This document shows positions 6,820 to 13,615 of a stretch of DNA of 13,615 nt, one piece after another. The position numbers were made by a program, and so were the translations under genes. The notes beneath the pieces are model-generated. The model did not search any database, was not told where the DNA came from, and worked only from the letters and a program-made list of their open reading frames with translations. This DNA is from JAQVUB01 sp033809415 (GTDB lineage Bacteria; Verrucomicrobiota; Lentisphaeria; Oligosphaerales; Oligosphaeraceae), in contig JAPXLT010000113.1 of assembly GCA_033809415.1 (NCBI GenBank), positions 1-13,615 of the forward strand. The letters are read 5' to 3'. The first letter of the stretch is position 1. The number at the start of each line of letters is the position of its first letter.

Positions 6820-8079
6820 TTGGCATTTTTGTTATTTATGAATAAGTTGCTTTATAGAGTTGATTCCGTTGTATCGGTTGTGAGCTGGCTGACCATGATC
6901 CTGCTTGCAGGTTCGGCTGTGTTGTATCATGGATTCGAGATCGAGCTGGGCGCGGCTTTGTTTTCTTCCTGGCTGGGAACGGTACTAGTCGCGGCGGCTG
7001 TAGGATATCTGACCAATTACATTGCCATCTGGATGCTCTTCAAACCATATCAGCCGCATTGGGGGATGCAGGGAGTGATCCCACGCAACAAGGGGAAACT
7101 CGGTGTCGTTCTCGGAGAACAAATCCCGCGTTACCTGCTGAAACCCGAGGAACTGGCCGAGCAGCTCGGTAAAATCGTCAAGGAATATCTGCAAAACCGG
7201 GAGTTGCTCGAGGAAATCCGCAGCAAGACAAACCGATTCTTGAGCAAATACAGCGCAAATATCGCGGATTTCCTGATTCCTTATCTCGAGCTAACTGTAA
7301 AACAAGTGGTGCAGGAAAATCTAACTGCGGAGAACCTTAGCCGCCTGTACGATCAGCTGGTATCCGACTGGCTGAACAATCCTGAGAATACGGAGCGCCT
7401 GGCCGCTGCGATCAGCGGCGAACTGCAGAAGCGAGCACCTTATTTCAGCGAGCAGGTCCGACGCAATTCCGGCTCAGTTGTGAGAGCGTATATTCAGCAA
7501 GAGCACCCTAAGTTAAGTTCATTGCTCAGTGTTGACAAGCTGGCAGAAGCCTTGATTGATAACTTGAACTGGGAACGCCTCGAGGAACAGATTCAGAGCA
7601 AGCTCGAAGAGCGGGAGACGCATGACATAGTCAAACAGGAACTGGTCAATCTGACCTTCCGGCTGCGGGACTATCTGCGATCCGAAAAGGCGGCTGTCGA
7701 GCTGAAGTCCTATCTTGATGAAAAGCAGAAACAGGTTGAAGACATCTGCCGGCAATTCCTGGTCGAGAATATTCCCGGCATGGTCGATCAATGGCTGCGC
7801 AAAGATGAATTCTGGATTGCAATCGAGCAGCGCATGCTCCCACTGCTGCAAGAACTCATCCTGAAACGCCTCGAACAGGAAAAATTGGCCATCGTCGAAA
7901 AATTCCACTTGCCGGAGAAGATCCAGAGTTCGGTGGAAAAGCTCGAAATGCGTGAACTGCACGAGATCATCAACAAGGTCTCCGGCGAACATCTGGTGGC
8001 CATCCAGCTGCTCGGGTACGCGCTCGGTGCCATCGCCGGAGCACTGCTGATCCTCACCCGAATGCAACCTCCAGGATGA
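6820..8079 (+). CDS. DUF445 family membrane protein
   Basis: A 419-residue protein (413 if the ATG at 6838 is used). Two hydrophobic segments (about 18-36 and 46-62) lead into GYLTNYIAIWMLFKPY (62-77) and GVIPRNKGKLG (85-95), the hallmark of the DUF445/YheB-YjiN family. A long charged helical region follows, with heptad-like stretches around 260-390, and a final hydrophobic segment LLGYALGAIAGALLIL near the C-terminus. The family sits in the membrane and its biochemical function is not established. The start is uncertain: TTG at 6820 gives MAFLLF, ATG at 6838 gives MNKLLY, and neither has a clear Shine-Dalgarno. A weak TATATT at 6797-6802 might be a -10 element. The gene stands alone, 314 nt before feoB, with repeats on both sides. 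Confidence 0.88.
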   Translation: MAFLLFMNKLLYRVDSVVSVVSWLTMILLAGSAVLYHGFEIELGAALFSSWLGTVLVAAAVGYLTNYIAIWMLFKPYQPHWGMQGVIPRNKGKLGVVLGEQIPRYLLKPEELAEQLGKIVKEYLQNRELLEEIRSKTNRFLSKYSANIADFLIPYLELTVKQVVQENLTAENLSRLYDQLVSDWLNNPENTERLAAAISGELQKRAPYFSEQVRRNSGSVVRAYIQQEHPKLSSLLSVDKLAEALIDNLNWERLEEQIQSKLEERETHDIVKQELVNLTFRLRDYLRSEKAAVELKSYLDEKQKQVEDICRQFLVENIPGMVDQWLRKDEFWIAIEQRMLPLLQELILKRLEQEKLAIVEKFHLPEKIQSSVEKLEMRELHEIINKVSGEHLVAIQLLGYALGAIAGALLILTRMQPPG

Positions 8080-8141
8080 AAAACATTTTTTAACCACGAA
8101 ACACACAAAAAGACTTGGCGTGGGCTGACGCCCACAACCCA

Positions 8142-8185
8142 CACGGACGGGACACGGACTTTACACGGACGGGGCACGGACAACA
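8142..8185 (+). repeat. Tandem repeat, 4 x 11 bp, CACGGACNNNN
   Basis: CACGGAC occurs at 8142, 8153, 8164 and 8175, an exact 11-bp spacing, with a variable 4-bp tail (GGGA, TTTA, GGGG, AACA). Positions 8141-8158 match 6757-6774 exactly in inverted orientation. Confidence 0.9.
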
Positions 8186-8214
8186 AATCGGTCGGATCGG
8201 CGATGTTGGAATCA

Positions 8215-8300
8215 GCCCTGAAAGGGCGCGACATACCAGCCCAGGGCAACGCCCTGGGTCAGGGATCACACCATCGGCAAAGCCCTGAAAGGGCGCGGCA
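8215..8300 (+). repeat. Palindromic repeat cluster with three hairpins (REP-like)
   Basis: Two near-identical 21-nt words start at 8215 and 8282 (20 of 21 bases match), each opening with the hairpin GCCCT-GAA-AGGGC. Between them lies a perfect 8-bp hairpin, CCCAGGGC-AAC-GCCCTGGG (8240-8258). The layout, short G+C palindromes at about 67-nt spacing in an intergenic region, resembles REP/BIME elements mobilised by RAYT transposases. No such transposase is in the window. Confidence 0.75.
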
Positions 8301-8308
8301 TAATCTCT

Positions 8309-8384
8309 GTCCATTGTCCATTCAGCAGTCCATTCTTGTCCATTCCGTCCATCGTGTCCATTCCTGTCCCTGTCCATCGTCCAT
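8309..8384 (+). repeat. Degenerate GTCCAT(T) repeat array, nine copies
   Basis: GTCC words begin at 8309, 8316, 8328, 8338, 8347, 8356, 8366, 8372 and 8379. Eight read GTCCAT and one GTCCCT. Spacing is 6-12 nt, so the array is irregular. It ends 10 nt before the feoB start codon and takes the place of a recognisable Shine-Dalgarno. Confidence 0.85.
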
Positions 8385-8393
8385 TTACAGCGC

Positions 8394-10700
8394 ATGAAAA
8401 AATCCTATAAAGTTGTTTTGGCCGGCAATCCGAATTGTGGCAAGACGAGCATTTTTAACCAGCTGACCGGCACCCGCCAGCATGTCGGCAATTATCCCGG
8501 CGTGACCGTCGAGAGCAAAAGCGGGTATTTTGACTTGTCCGGTATTCATATCGAGTTGATCGATCTGCCGGGCATCTATAGTCTCTCCTCGTCATCGCCG
8601 GAGGAAAAGGTCGCTTTCCTGGAATTGATTTCACCGGGCATCGACCTGATTATCAATGTCGTCGACTCTTCGATCCCGCAACGCAGTCTGTATCTGACAA
8701 CGCAGCTGGCCGAACTGAATATCCCGATGCTGATCGCCTTCAATATGAGCGATGAAGCAGAGAAAAAAGGACTCTCTTTCAAATTCGCAGAGTTGGAAAA
8801 ATATTTTTCGGCGCGGATTGTCCAGACGGTAGGCACTCGCAGCAGCGGTATCAATGAATTGAAAACGGTGTTGCTCGAGATGCTGCCGCAGCTCGAGAAA
8901 CATCAGGCACCGCGTTTAAGCTATTGCAAGGCAGTCGATGCATCCATTCAGATAATCAGTGAACTAATCGCCGCCCGCCCGCCGAAGGCCTATCCGCATA
9001 TTCCTGCACGCTTCTTTGCCATCAAGCTTCTCGAGAAGGATGTCTCGGCTACCGAGATGCCTGAACTACAAGAGTTTCTACCGGCCGTCGAAGAGCAGAT
9101 CCAGCTCCTGGACAGCCGCCATATGATGATGGCCGATACATTGATGGCAGATTGCCGTTATGCGCTGATTTCCGGCGCCTGCCGACACTGCATTACTGCC
9201 AGCCGGGAAAGACGATGGGAAATTTCCGACCGCATCGACAGTGTCGTGGCCAATAAACTCCTTGGCCTGCCGATCTTCCTACTGATCATGTATGTGACTT
9301 TCTGGCTGACCTTCCGTTGCGCAGAACCCCTGATGGGCGCCATCGAATTCGCAATCGCACGCCTAAGCAGCTTCCTTTCCAACCTCTGGCCGTCCGACTG
9401 TCTGCCCCTGCTGAAATCTCTGCTGATTGATGGGGCCATCGGAGGCGTCGGCGGGGTCATCGTCTTCCTGCCGAATATCCTCTTCCTCTTTCTGGCAATC
9501 GCTTTTCTGGAAGACAGCGGCTATATGGCCAGGGCTGCCTTTGTCATGGATGGCATCATGCGGAAATTCGGCCTGCACGGAAAGAGTTTTGTGCCGCTGG
9601 TGCTGGGCTTTGGCTGCACGGTGCCGGCGATCATGGCCACCCGTTGCATCGAATCTAAAAAAGACCGGATGATTACGGTTCTGATCCTGCCGCTGATGAG
9701 CTGCAGCGCACGCTTGCCGATCTATGCTCTGATTATCCCCGCATTTTTTGCCCCCGGACGCCAGGCAACAGTCATGTTTTTGATCTATTTGATTGGCGTC
9801 ATTTATGCCCTGCTGGCAGCCTGGATTATGAAAAAAACACTTTTCAAAGGGGATCAGGATATTTACCTGATGGAGCTGCCGCCGTACCGCATGCCGACTC
9901 TAAAAAGCATCCTGCTGCACATGTGGGACCGCAGCGTACAGTATCTGCAAAAGGCCGGCACCATCATCCTGGCGGCTTCCATCATCCTCTTTATTGCCAA
10001 TACCTTCCCGCAAAAAAAGCATTTCAGCCAAGACTATGAGCAGATGGCAGCCAACCTGAAAGCAGAGCAAGGACTGATGCCTGAGCAAATCCACCTGCTT
10101 GCCGAAAGCGGATTGCTGGAAGAAGACGACAGGCAGTTTTTGCTCGAAGAACGATATCTCGGGCGGGAAGCTCTGGAATCCTTGCAGGAAATGCCCCTGA
10201 ACCGCGAACAACGCCTGGCTGTACGCAGTGCCCGTGATCTGCTGGATGGATTGCAGCAGATCGACTTTGCCCGGCAGGGCGAGGCGATGTCCTTTACCAT
10301 CTCCGGACGCTTTGGAAAATTCCTCGAGCCGGCCTTCCGCCCGTTGGGTTTTGATTGGCGAATATGTACTGCCATCATCGGATCGCTGGCGGCGCGCGAG
10401 GTTTTTGTTTCGCAACTCGGCATCCTTTTTTCAGTGGGCGGGGAGAACGAGGACCCCATCCCTCTCCGGCAGCATTTACTGCGCAGCTATACCCCTTTGC
10501 AGGGTTTCTGCATGATGCTGTTCTGCCTGCTGTCGGTCCCCTGTCTGGCTACCCTGGCAGTCATCCACAAGGAACTCAATTCCTGGAAGCTGGCCATTGC
10601 CGACGGAATCGGGCTGTTTCTGGTGGCTTATATCAGCACCTTGATCGTCTATCAATTTGGCAGCCTGCTGCAGATCGGCACCCAGCTGGTCGGCGCTTGA
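8394..10700 (+). CDS. feoB: Ferrous iron transporter FeoB
   Basis: A 768-residue FeoB. The N-terminal GTPase domain has G1 GNPNCGKTS (11-19), G2 within GNYPGVTVE (32-40), G3 DLPG (57-60) and G4 NMSD (117-120). The G5 position reads GTRSSG (147-152), less typical than the SAxxG form. A helical regulatory region (about 160-280) precedes the membrane domain, which starts near 285. The two Gate motifs are present: GFGCTVPAIMATR (with C408) and SCSARLPIYALIIPAFF (with C437), followed by GFDWRICTAIIGSLAAREVFVSQLG near 650-675. A charged helical segment of about 95 residues (540-635) lies between membrane helices. FeoB takes up Fe2+ across the inner membrane in a GTP-dependent manner. The start has no Shine-Dalgarno and directly follows a GTCCAT repeat array. 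No feoA is adjacent. The MBL-fold gene follows after 17 nt, so the two probably form an operon. Confidence 0.96.
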   Translation: MKKSYKVVLAGNPNCGKTSIFNQLTGTRQHVGNYPGVTVESKSGYFDLSGIHIELIDLPGIYSLSSSSPEEKVAFLELISPGIDLIINVVDSSIPQRSLYLTTQLAELNIPMLIAFNMSDEAEKKGLSFKFAELEKYFSARIVQTVGTRSSGINELKTVLLEMLPQLEKHQAPRLSYCKAVDASIQIISELIAARPPKAYPHIPARFFAIKLLEKDVSATEMPELQEFLPAVEEQIQLLDSRHMMMADTLMADCRYALISGACRHCITASRERRWEISDRIDSVVANKLLGLPIFLLIMYVTFWLTFRCAEPLMGAIEFAIARLSSFLSNLWPSDCLPLLKSLLIDGAIGGVGGVIVFLPNILFLFLAIAFLEDSGYMARAAFVMDGIMRKFGLHGKSFVPLVLGFGCTVPAIMATRCIESKKDRMITVLILPLMSCSARLPIYALIIPAFFAPGRQATVMFLIYLIGVIYALLAAWIMKKTLFKGDQDIYLMELPPYRMPTLKSILLHMWDRSVQYLQKAGTIILAASIILFIANTFPQKKHFSQDYEQMAANLKAEQGLMPEQIHLLAESGLLEEDDRQFLLEERYLGREALESLQEMPLNREQRLAVRSARDLLDGLQQIDFARQGEAMSFTISGRFGKFLEPAFRPLGFDWRICTAIIGSLAAREVFVSQLGILFSVGGENEDPIPLRQHLLRSYTPLQGFCMMLFCLLSVPCLATLAVIHKELNSWKLAIADGIGLFLVAYISTLIVYQFGSLLQIGTQLVGA

Positions 10701-10717
10701 GAAAGGGGATTCCCGCG

Positions 10718-11575
10718 ATGTTTACGTTGACCAATGTCGGTGCCATGTCCGGCAGCGACGCTTTTCTGCTGGTGACACCCGGAAAAACCGCCCTGCTGGA
10801 CTCAGGATTCTCATTTTGCGCAAAACAGATGCTGGACAATATCGCCCGGGTACTGGGCAAACGCAGTCTGGATTACGTGCTGCTGACGCATTCACATTAT
10901 GACCATGCGTCCGGCAGCGTCTATTGCCGCAAGTGCTGGCCGCAGGTTCAGATTGTTGGCAGTGCGCATACGGCTCGGGTGCTGGCGAAAGACTCCGCAC
11001 GGCGTCTGATGCGCCAGCTGAATGACAGCGCCGCCCGGGAGCAGGGCGTCACAGACTATGAGGACTTATTGTCAGAACTCGATATTGATCTGATTGTCTC
11101 CGAGGGAGATATGATCGATCTTGGCAGTATGCATTTAAATGTGCTCGAACTTCCCGGACATACCCGCTGCTCGATCGGATTTTATGCCGAAGCAGAAAAA
11201 TTGCTGTTAGGCTGTGAGACGCTTGGCGTACCGATTGGTCCGCGCCTGGTCATGCCCTGCTGTCTAGTCAGCTATGGGGATTCATTGCGAGCCCTCGAGC
11301 GGGTGGCAAAGCTGGATATCCAGTCCTTGCTGCTGCCGCATACCGGTCTGCTGCAAGGAGATGCCTGCCGGCAGTTTCTGACTGATTCACGTTATTGGCT
11401 CGAGGAAGCCCACCGGCGCATCCGGGAAGCAAATGCCGCCGGCAAAAGCGAAGCCGACCTGATACAACTGTTCAAAGATTTATTTTATACGGAACTGGCA
11501 CGTCAAAAGCAGCCAGAGAAAGCCTTCGACTTGAATGCCAGCTATACCATTCCGTTGATGCTCAACGAAGCCTGA
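10718..11575 (+). CDS. MBL-fold metallohydrolase
   Basis: A 285-residue metallo-beta-lactamase-fold hydrolase. The metal-binding motif THSHYDH (57-63) gives H58, H60, D62 and H63. H148 (in LPGHTR) and H208 (in LPHTG) complete the usual histidine set. The bridging Asp expected in the LLxGD segment is replaced: the sequence is LLLGCETLG (162-170), so E167 or C166 would have to serve. The substrate is unknown; the family includes hydrolases of thioesters, lactones and phosphodiesters. The start at 10718 has AAAGGGGAT about 9 nt upstream; the frame is open to 10355 but that part lies inside feoB. It sits 17 nt after feoB, so co-expression with iron uptake is likely, but a functional link is not shown. 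Its last 34 nt overlap the convergent dehydroquinate dehydratase gene. Confidence 0.88.
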   Translation: MFTLTNVGAMSGSDAFLLVTPGKTALLDSGFSFCAKQMLDNIARVLGKRSLDYVLLTHSHYDHASGSVYCRKCWPQVQIVGSAHTARVLAKDSARRLMRQLNDSAAREQGVTDYEDLLSELDIDLIVSEGDMIDLGSMHLNVLELPGHTRCSIGFYAEAEKLLLGCETLGVPIGPRLVMPCCLVSYGDSLRALERVAKLDIQSLLLPHTGLLQGDACRQFLTDSRYWLEEAHRRIREANAAGKSEADLIQLFKDLFYTELARQKQPEKAFDLNASYTIPLMLNEA

Positions 11576-12354
11576 TTTTCAGGGCCATCTTGCATATTCC
11601 AGTGGATGCTGTCCAGGACATTTCTGAGTTGCGGGATGGTCGGTTGAGACTGCGGGGTTTCAGTAAATACAGCGAAGGCGATTGACACGCCGAGTTTGGG
11701 TCCCAGAAAGCGGTGGAGACGGCTGAATTTGCCATTGCAGAGATGCACAAAGGGCTTGTCCAGCTCCCGATGCAGCAGCATCGTCGTCCGGAATGCCTCG
11801 AGTAGCTCCTCCTCGGTACGGACTCCAGTGACGATTTTGAGAATATCCGCTCCGCGTGATTCCTGCTCGAGCAAATGCGCAAGCACTTCCTCGCCTGTCC
11901 GGGCATGCTCGGACAAGTGGGAGGACATGATGACCTTGGCACCCCTCGCATGGATTTCGCGGATCAGTGCCTTCTGCTTCTCGATGGCGGCAGGATTCAT
12001 GGTCAACTCGTAGGGTGCCGGATCAAAGAGATCGCCCATGACATCGATGACCTCTGCCCCGCTCGAGGCCGCTTCGAGTAGATATTTCTGGCGAGCTTCA
12101 TCGTCACCGCCCAGCCAGCGGTCATTCCGATAGAGGATGAACATGAAAGGCAGCGCAGGTGCCGCTTCCATGAAACGCTGAAAATTCGCCCGGGTGCGCA
12201 ATTCAGGCGCCAGGCAGCCCAGCTCGATCGCGATGCCGTCAGCACCCAAACGGGCGGATTCCTGAATCCGGCTGATGAGTTTTTCAACGCTGTCCTCTTG
12301 TGTCAGCAAAGCGGTGACGGCTGTCGATTTCCGATTAAAAAAAGATGCTCGCAT
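11542..12354 (-). CDS. aroD: Type I 3-dehydroquinate dehydratase (AroD-like)
   Basis: A 270-residue protein matching the class I enzyme that converts 3-dehydroquinate to 3-dehydroshikimate in the shikimate pathway through a Schiff base. The proton-transfer His and Schiff-base Lys align as H146 (in IMSSHLSEH) and K173 (in ADILKIV), 27 residues apart as in the enteric enzymes (H143/K170). The substrate-binding Arg aligns as R212 (GKFSR), and the C-terminal loop Gln as Q237 (TPQSQ, where enteric enzymes have SAPGQ). IELG (43-46) and YRND (75-78) match other substrate contacts. The start at 12354 has GAGGAAG upstream at good spacing; the frame is open to 12420 but that part lacks a ribosome site. 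The C-terminal tail of about 20 residues is longer than in E. coli and covers the overlap with the MBL gene. No other shikimate genes are nearby. Confidence 0.87.
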   Translation of the reverse strand: MRASFFNRKSTAVTALLTQEDSVEKLISRIQESARLGADGIAIELGCLAPELRTRANFQRFMEAAPALPFMFILYRNDRWLGGDDEARQKYLLEAASSGAEVIDVMGDLFDPAPYELTMNPAAIEKQKALIREIHARGAKVIMSSHLSEHARTGEEVLAHLLEQESRGADILKIVTGVRTEEELLEAFRTTMLLHRELDKPFVHLCNGKFSRLHRFLGPKLGVSIAFAVFTETPQSQPTIPQLRNVLDSIHWNMQDGPENQASLSINGMV

Positions 12355-12408
12355 TAGGTTCTTCCTCACAAAGGGATACAGATGGACGTCATAATTCCGA
12401 CGCCAGAA

Positions 12409-12436
12409 AATATAATCCAAACCCTGCTGATTACAA
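12409..12436 (-). promoter_or_regulatory. Candidate promoter of the dehydroquinate dehydratase gene
   Basis: On the minus strand TTGTAA (12436-12431) is followed after 16 nt by TATATT (12414-12409), which predicts a leader of about 50 nt. The -35 element is a partial match only. The divergent gene starting at 12507 has no equally good promoter in the shared 152-nt interval. Confidence 0.35.
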
Positions 12437-12506
12437 CGCCAAATCTTCCAGAAGCCGATTGATATAAATCATTGACATATTAAATTTTCACTGGAGGATT
12501 GGCGCT

Positions 12507-13400
12507 ATGAAAAACCCGATGGACCGGCAACTTGAAAAACAGCTTTCCGACCGAGCAGTAGCAATCGGACGCGAGGGCAATGTCGCAGCCTTTGGCGAGC
12601 TGCTGGTATTGCTGAAGTCCTCATCCGCAAATGCCCGGCGTCTGGCAGCATCTGCTATGGGTAAACTGGCCTGGATGGGGGTGGATCAGGCCGCAGCGGT
12701 AGCCGCCTTGGGGCCGGTGGCGCGCAGCGATCCGCATGCACAGACACGCCAGTACGCTATCAGGGCGCTGAAAGTGTATGGAGCCGCCGCCAAAGACTGT
12801 TTGCCGGATTTTCGCGATATGGCAATCAACCCTGCCGAAAAGGACTACATTCGCCGTGATGCGGCAGCGGCCGTGGAATTCATCGAAGAGGCCCTGCGTG
12901 TTGCCGCCGCAACTGCGCAGTATCGCTGCCAACGTTGCAGTTCTGTGCTGACCGCCGAGGAATTCGCGCACTCGCAGCAGGCGTTTCAGCGTCCGTACTG
13001 CGACCGTTGCTTCGACGAGGTCTTCCTGACCCGGCGCAACTTCGAAACCCAGGTCGAGCTGAACAAGACGATTGAGGCACGAGATGGCACTGTCGTGCAA
13101 TCTGCCGGCGAACGCACTATCGCAGACTGGCTGACTGCCAGAGGCATCGCCTACCGCTACGATGCCAAGTTCCGTATCATTGGCGAATTTCAAATCCGGC
13201 CGGATTTCTATCTGCCCGAGCTGGATGTCTATATCGAATACTGGGGTCTGAATACACCGCAGTACAAAATGAGCATGTACAAAAAACAAATGCTCTACCA
13301 GCAAGAAGGGAAACGCCTTATCTCCGTCTATCCCGCCGACTTGCCACGCCTGGACACCCTACTGCGCACCAAGCTCCAGCTCTTCGGCTACCATTGCTGA
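12507..13400 (+). CDS. HEAT-like repeat, zinc-binding and PD-(D/E)XK nuclease-like fusion protein
   Basis: A 297-residue protein with three parts. Residues about 5-135 are helical with HEAT-type repeats, rich in Ala and Leu (ARRLAASAMGKLAWMG, TRQYAIRALKVYG, YIRRDAAAAVEFI). Residues 141-168 hold C-x2-C (C141, C144) and C-x2-C (C165, C168), a treble-clef or ribbon-type zinc site. Residues about 198-297 match the PD-(D/E)XK nuclease-like domain found alone and at the ends of some helicases: SAGERTIADWL (E202), IRPDFYLPELDVYIEYWG (D233, E244) and KKQMLYQQEGKRLI. The E-x-K Lys is replaced by Trp in EYWG, and K259/K260 may substitute. DNA or RNA cleavage or repair is inferred; no partner or process is known. 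The start has GGAGGAT about 8 nt upstream. The gene is monocistronic, divergent from aroD and followed by C-rich repeats. Confidence 0.8.
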   Translation: MKNPMDRQLEKQLSDRAVAIGREGNVAAFGELLVLLKSSSANARRLAASAMGKLAWMGVDQAAAVAALGPVARSDPHAQTRQYAIRALKVYGAAAKDCLPDFRDMAINPAEKDYIRRDAAAAVEFIEEALRVAAATAQYRCQRCSSVLTAEEFAHSQQAFQRPYCDRCFDEVFLTRRNFETQVELNKTIEARDGTVVQSAGERTIADWLTARGIAYRYDAKFRIIGEFQIRPDFYLPELDVYIEYWGLNTPQYKMSMYKKQMLYQQEGKRLISVYPADLPRLDTLLRTKLQLFGYHC

Positions 13401-13402
13401 TA

Positions 13403-13615
13403 TCCCCCCCCTGCACTGCCGAGCATCACTGCCCCCAGCCCCGTCGATATCGCCCCGCCCCCTGCACTGTCGATCGCCCCCGTCGATCGCCCCCGCCCCC
13501 TGCACTGTCGAGCGTAGTCGCCCGCACCCTTCCCCAGCGCCCCCGCCCCCTGCACTGTCGAGCGTAGCGCCGGCAGCCCCGTCGATATCGCCCCGCCCCC
13601 TGCACTGTCGATCGT
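13403..13615 (+). repeat. C-rich direct-repeat array, at least five units of about 50 bp
   Basis: CTGCACTG occurs at 13411, 13462, 13500, 13550 and 13600 (spacings 51, 38, 50, 50), usually inside GCCCCCTGCACTGTCGA. A 41-nt segment at 13436-13476 recurs exactly at 13574-13614. A second unit type ending in GTCGAGCGTAG recurs at 13489-13517 and 13539-13567. The plus strand is strongly C-rich and the minus strand G-rich with several GGGG runs. No gene is seen here. The array continues past the window edge, so its full size is unknown. Confidence 0.9.

Larger units (their letters stand above)
8092..8384. repeat. Composite repeat block filling the gene-free stretch before feoB
   Basis: The 314-nt interval between the DUF445 gene and feoB is almost wholly repetitive and has no supported gene. 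In order it holds AACCACGAAACACAC (8092-8106), a hairpin GTGGGC-TGAC-GCCCAC (8120-8135), four CACGGAC copies at an exact 11-bp period, three G+C hairpins (8215-8294), and nine GTCC-type copies (8309-8384). The left array reads GGAC and the right array GTCC, so they are in opposite orientation around the hairpins. I recall similar words from intergenic DNA of environmental bacteria but have not checked this. Confidence 0.75.

Noticed and set aside
8142..8384. CRISPR-like array
   Set aside because: Repeat words are 6-7 nt with 3-6 nt between them, far too short for repeat-spacer units, and no cas gene is nearby.
8090..8397. Open frames on both strands through the repeat block
   Set aside because: They arise from the periodic repeats and give low-complexity peptides with no ribosome site or family resemblance.
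12472..12477. TTGACA as -35 element of the HEAT/nuclease gene
   Set aside because: No -10-like sequence occurs at the right distance; the region 16-18 nt downstream is the Shine-Dalgarno itself.
13403..13615. CRISPR or integron attC array at the window end
   Set aside because: The segments between cores are themselves repeated rather than unique, and no integrase or cas gene or attC-like symmetry is visible.

Overview
The window most resembles a Lentisphaerota (Victivallales-like) genome, probably one assembled from short reads. The best taxonomic clue is a pseudopilin-like gene whose N-terminus reads [20 protein letters not shown] without a Gly before the Phe, with a C-terminal H-x(n)-DG motif. 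Many copies of such genes, often beside glycan-degradation genes, are typical of that phylum. This assignment is from memory of the family, not from a search.

Left part (1-6819, all genes on the minus strand): a glycan-utilisation locus. Reading in the direction of transcription, a GntR-type regulator with a LacI/GalR-like sensor domain (6625-5582) is followed by a leader region that holds a possible 19-codon ORF with a perfect Shine-Dalgarno sequence. Then comes a tightly packed run: pseudopilin-like protein (5389-4643), secreted glycosidase-like protein with a C-terminal beta-sandwich (4626-3037), a second TIM-barrel-like glycosidase homologue (3019-1308), a BNR/Asp-box sialidase-family protein (1273-149), and a gene that runs off the window (167-1). 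Gaps between them are 16-34 nt, and the last pair overlaps by 19 nt. The second glycosidase-like gene is split by a 10-N scaffold gap next to 29 nt of Illumina Nextera adaptor, so its sequence is not intact there.

Middle part (6820-11575, plus strand): a DUF445 membrane protein, a 314-nt gene-free segment of repeats, and a likely two-gene unit of FeoB (ferrous iron transporter) and an MBL-fold metallohydrolase. No feoA is visible.

Right part: a type I 3-dehydroquinate dehydratase (aroD/aroQ-type function, minus strand) converges on the MBL gene with a 34-nt overlap. It diverges from a plus-strand gene combining helical HEAT-like repeats, a four-cysteine zinc site and a PD-(D/E)XK-like nuclease domain. 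The last 215 nt are a C-rich array of about 50-nt direct repeats with no gene.

No tRNA, rRNA, CRISPR array or transposase gene was recognised. The most unusual items are the HEAT/zinc/nuclease fusion, the composite repeat block before feoB together with an 18-bp inverted repeat bracketing the DUF445 gene, the small leader ORF before the pseudopilin, and the C-rich terminal array.
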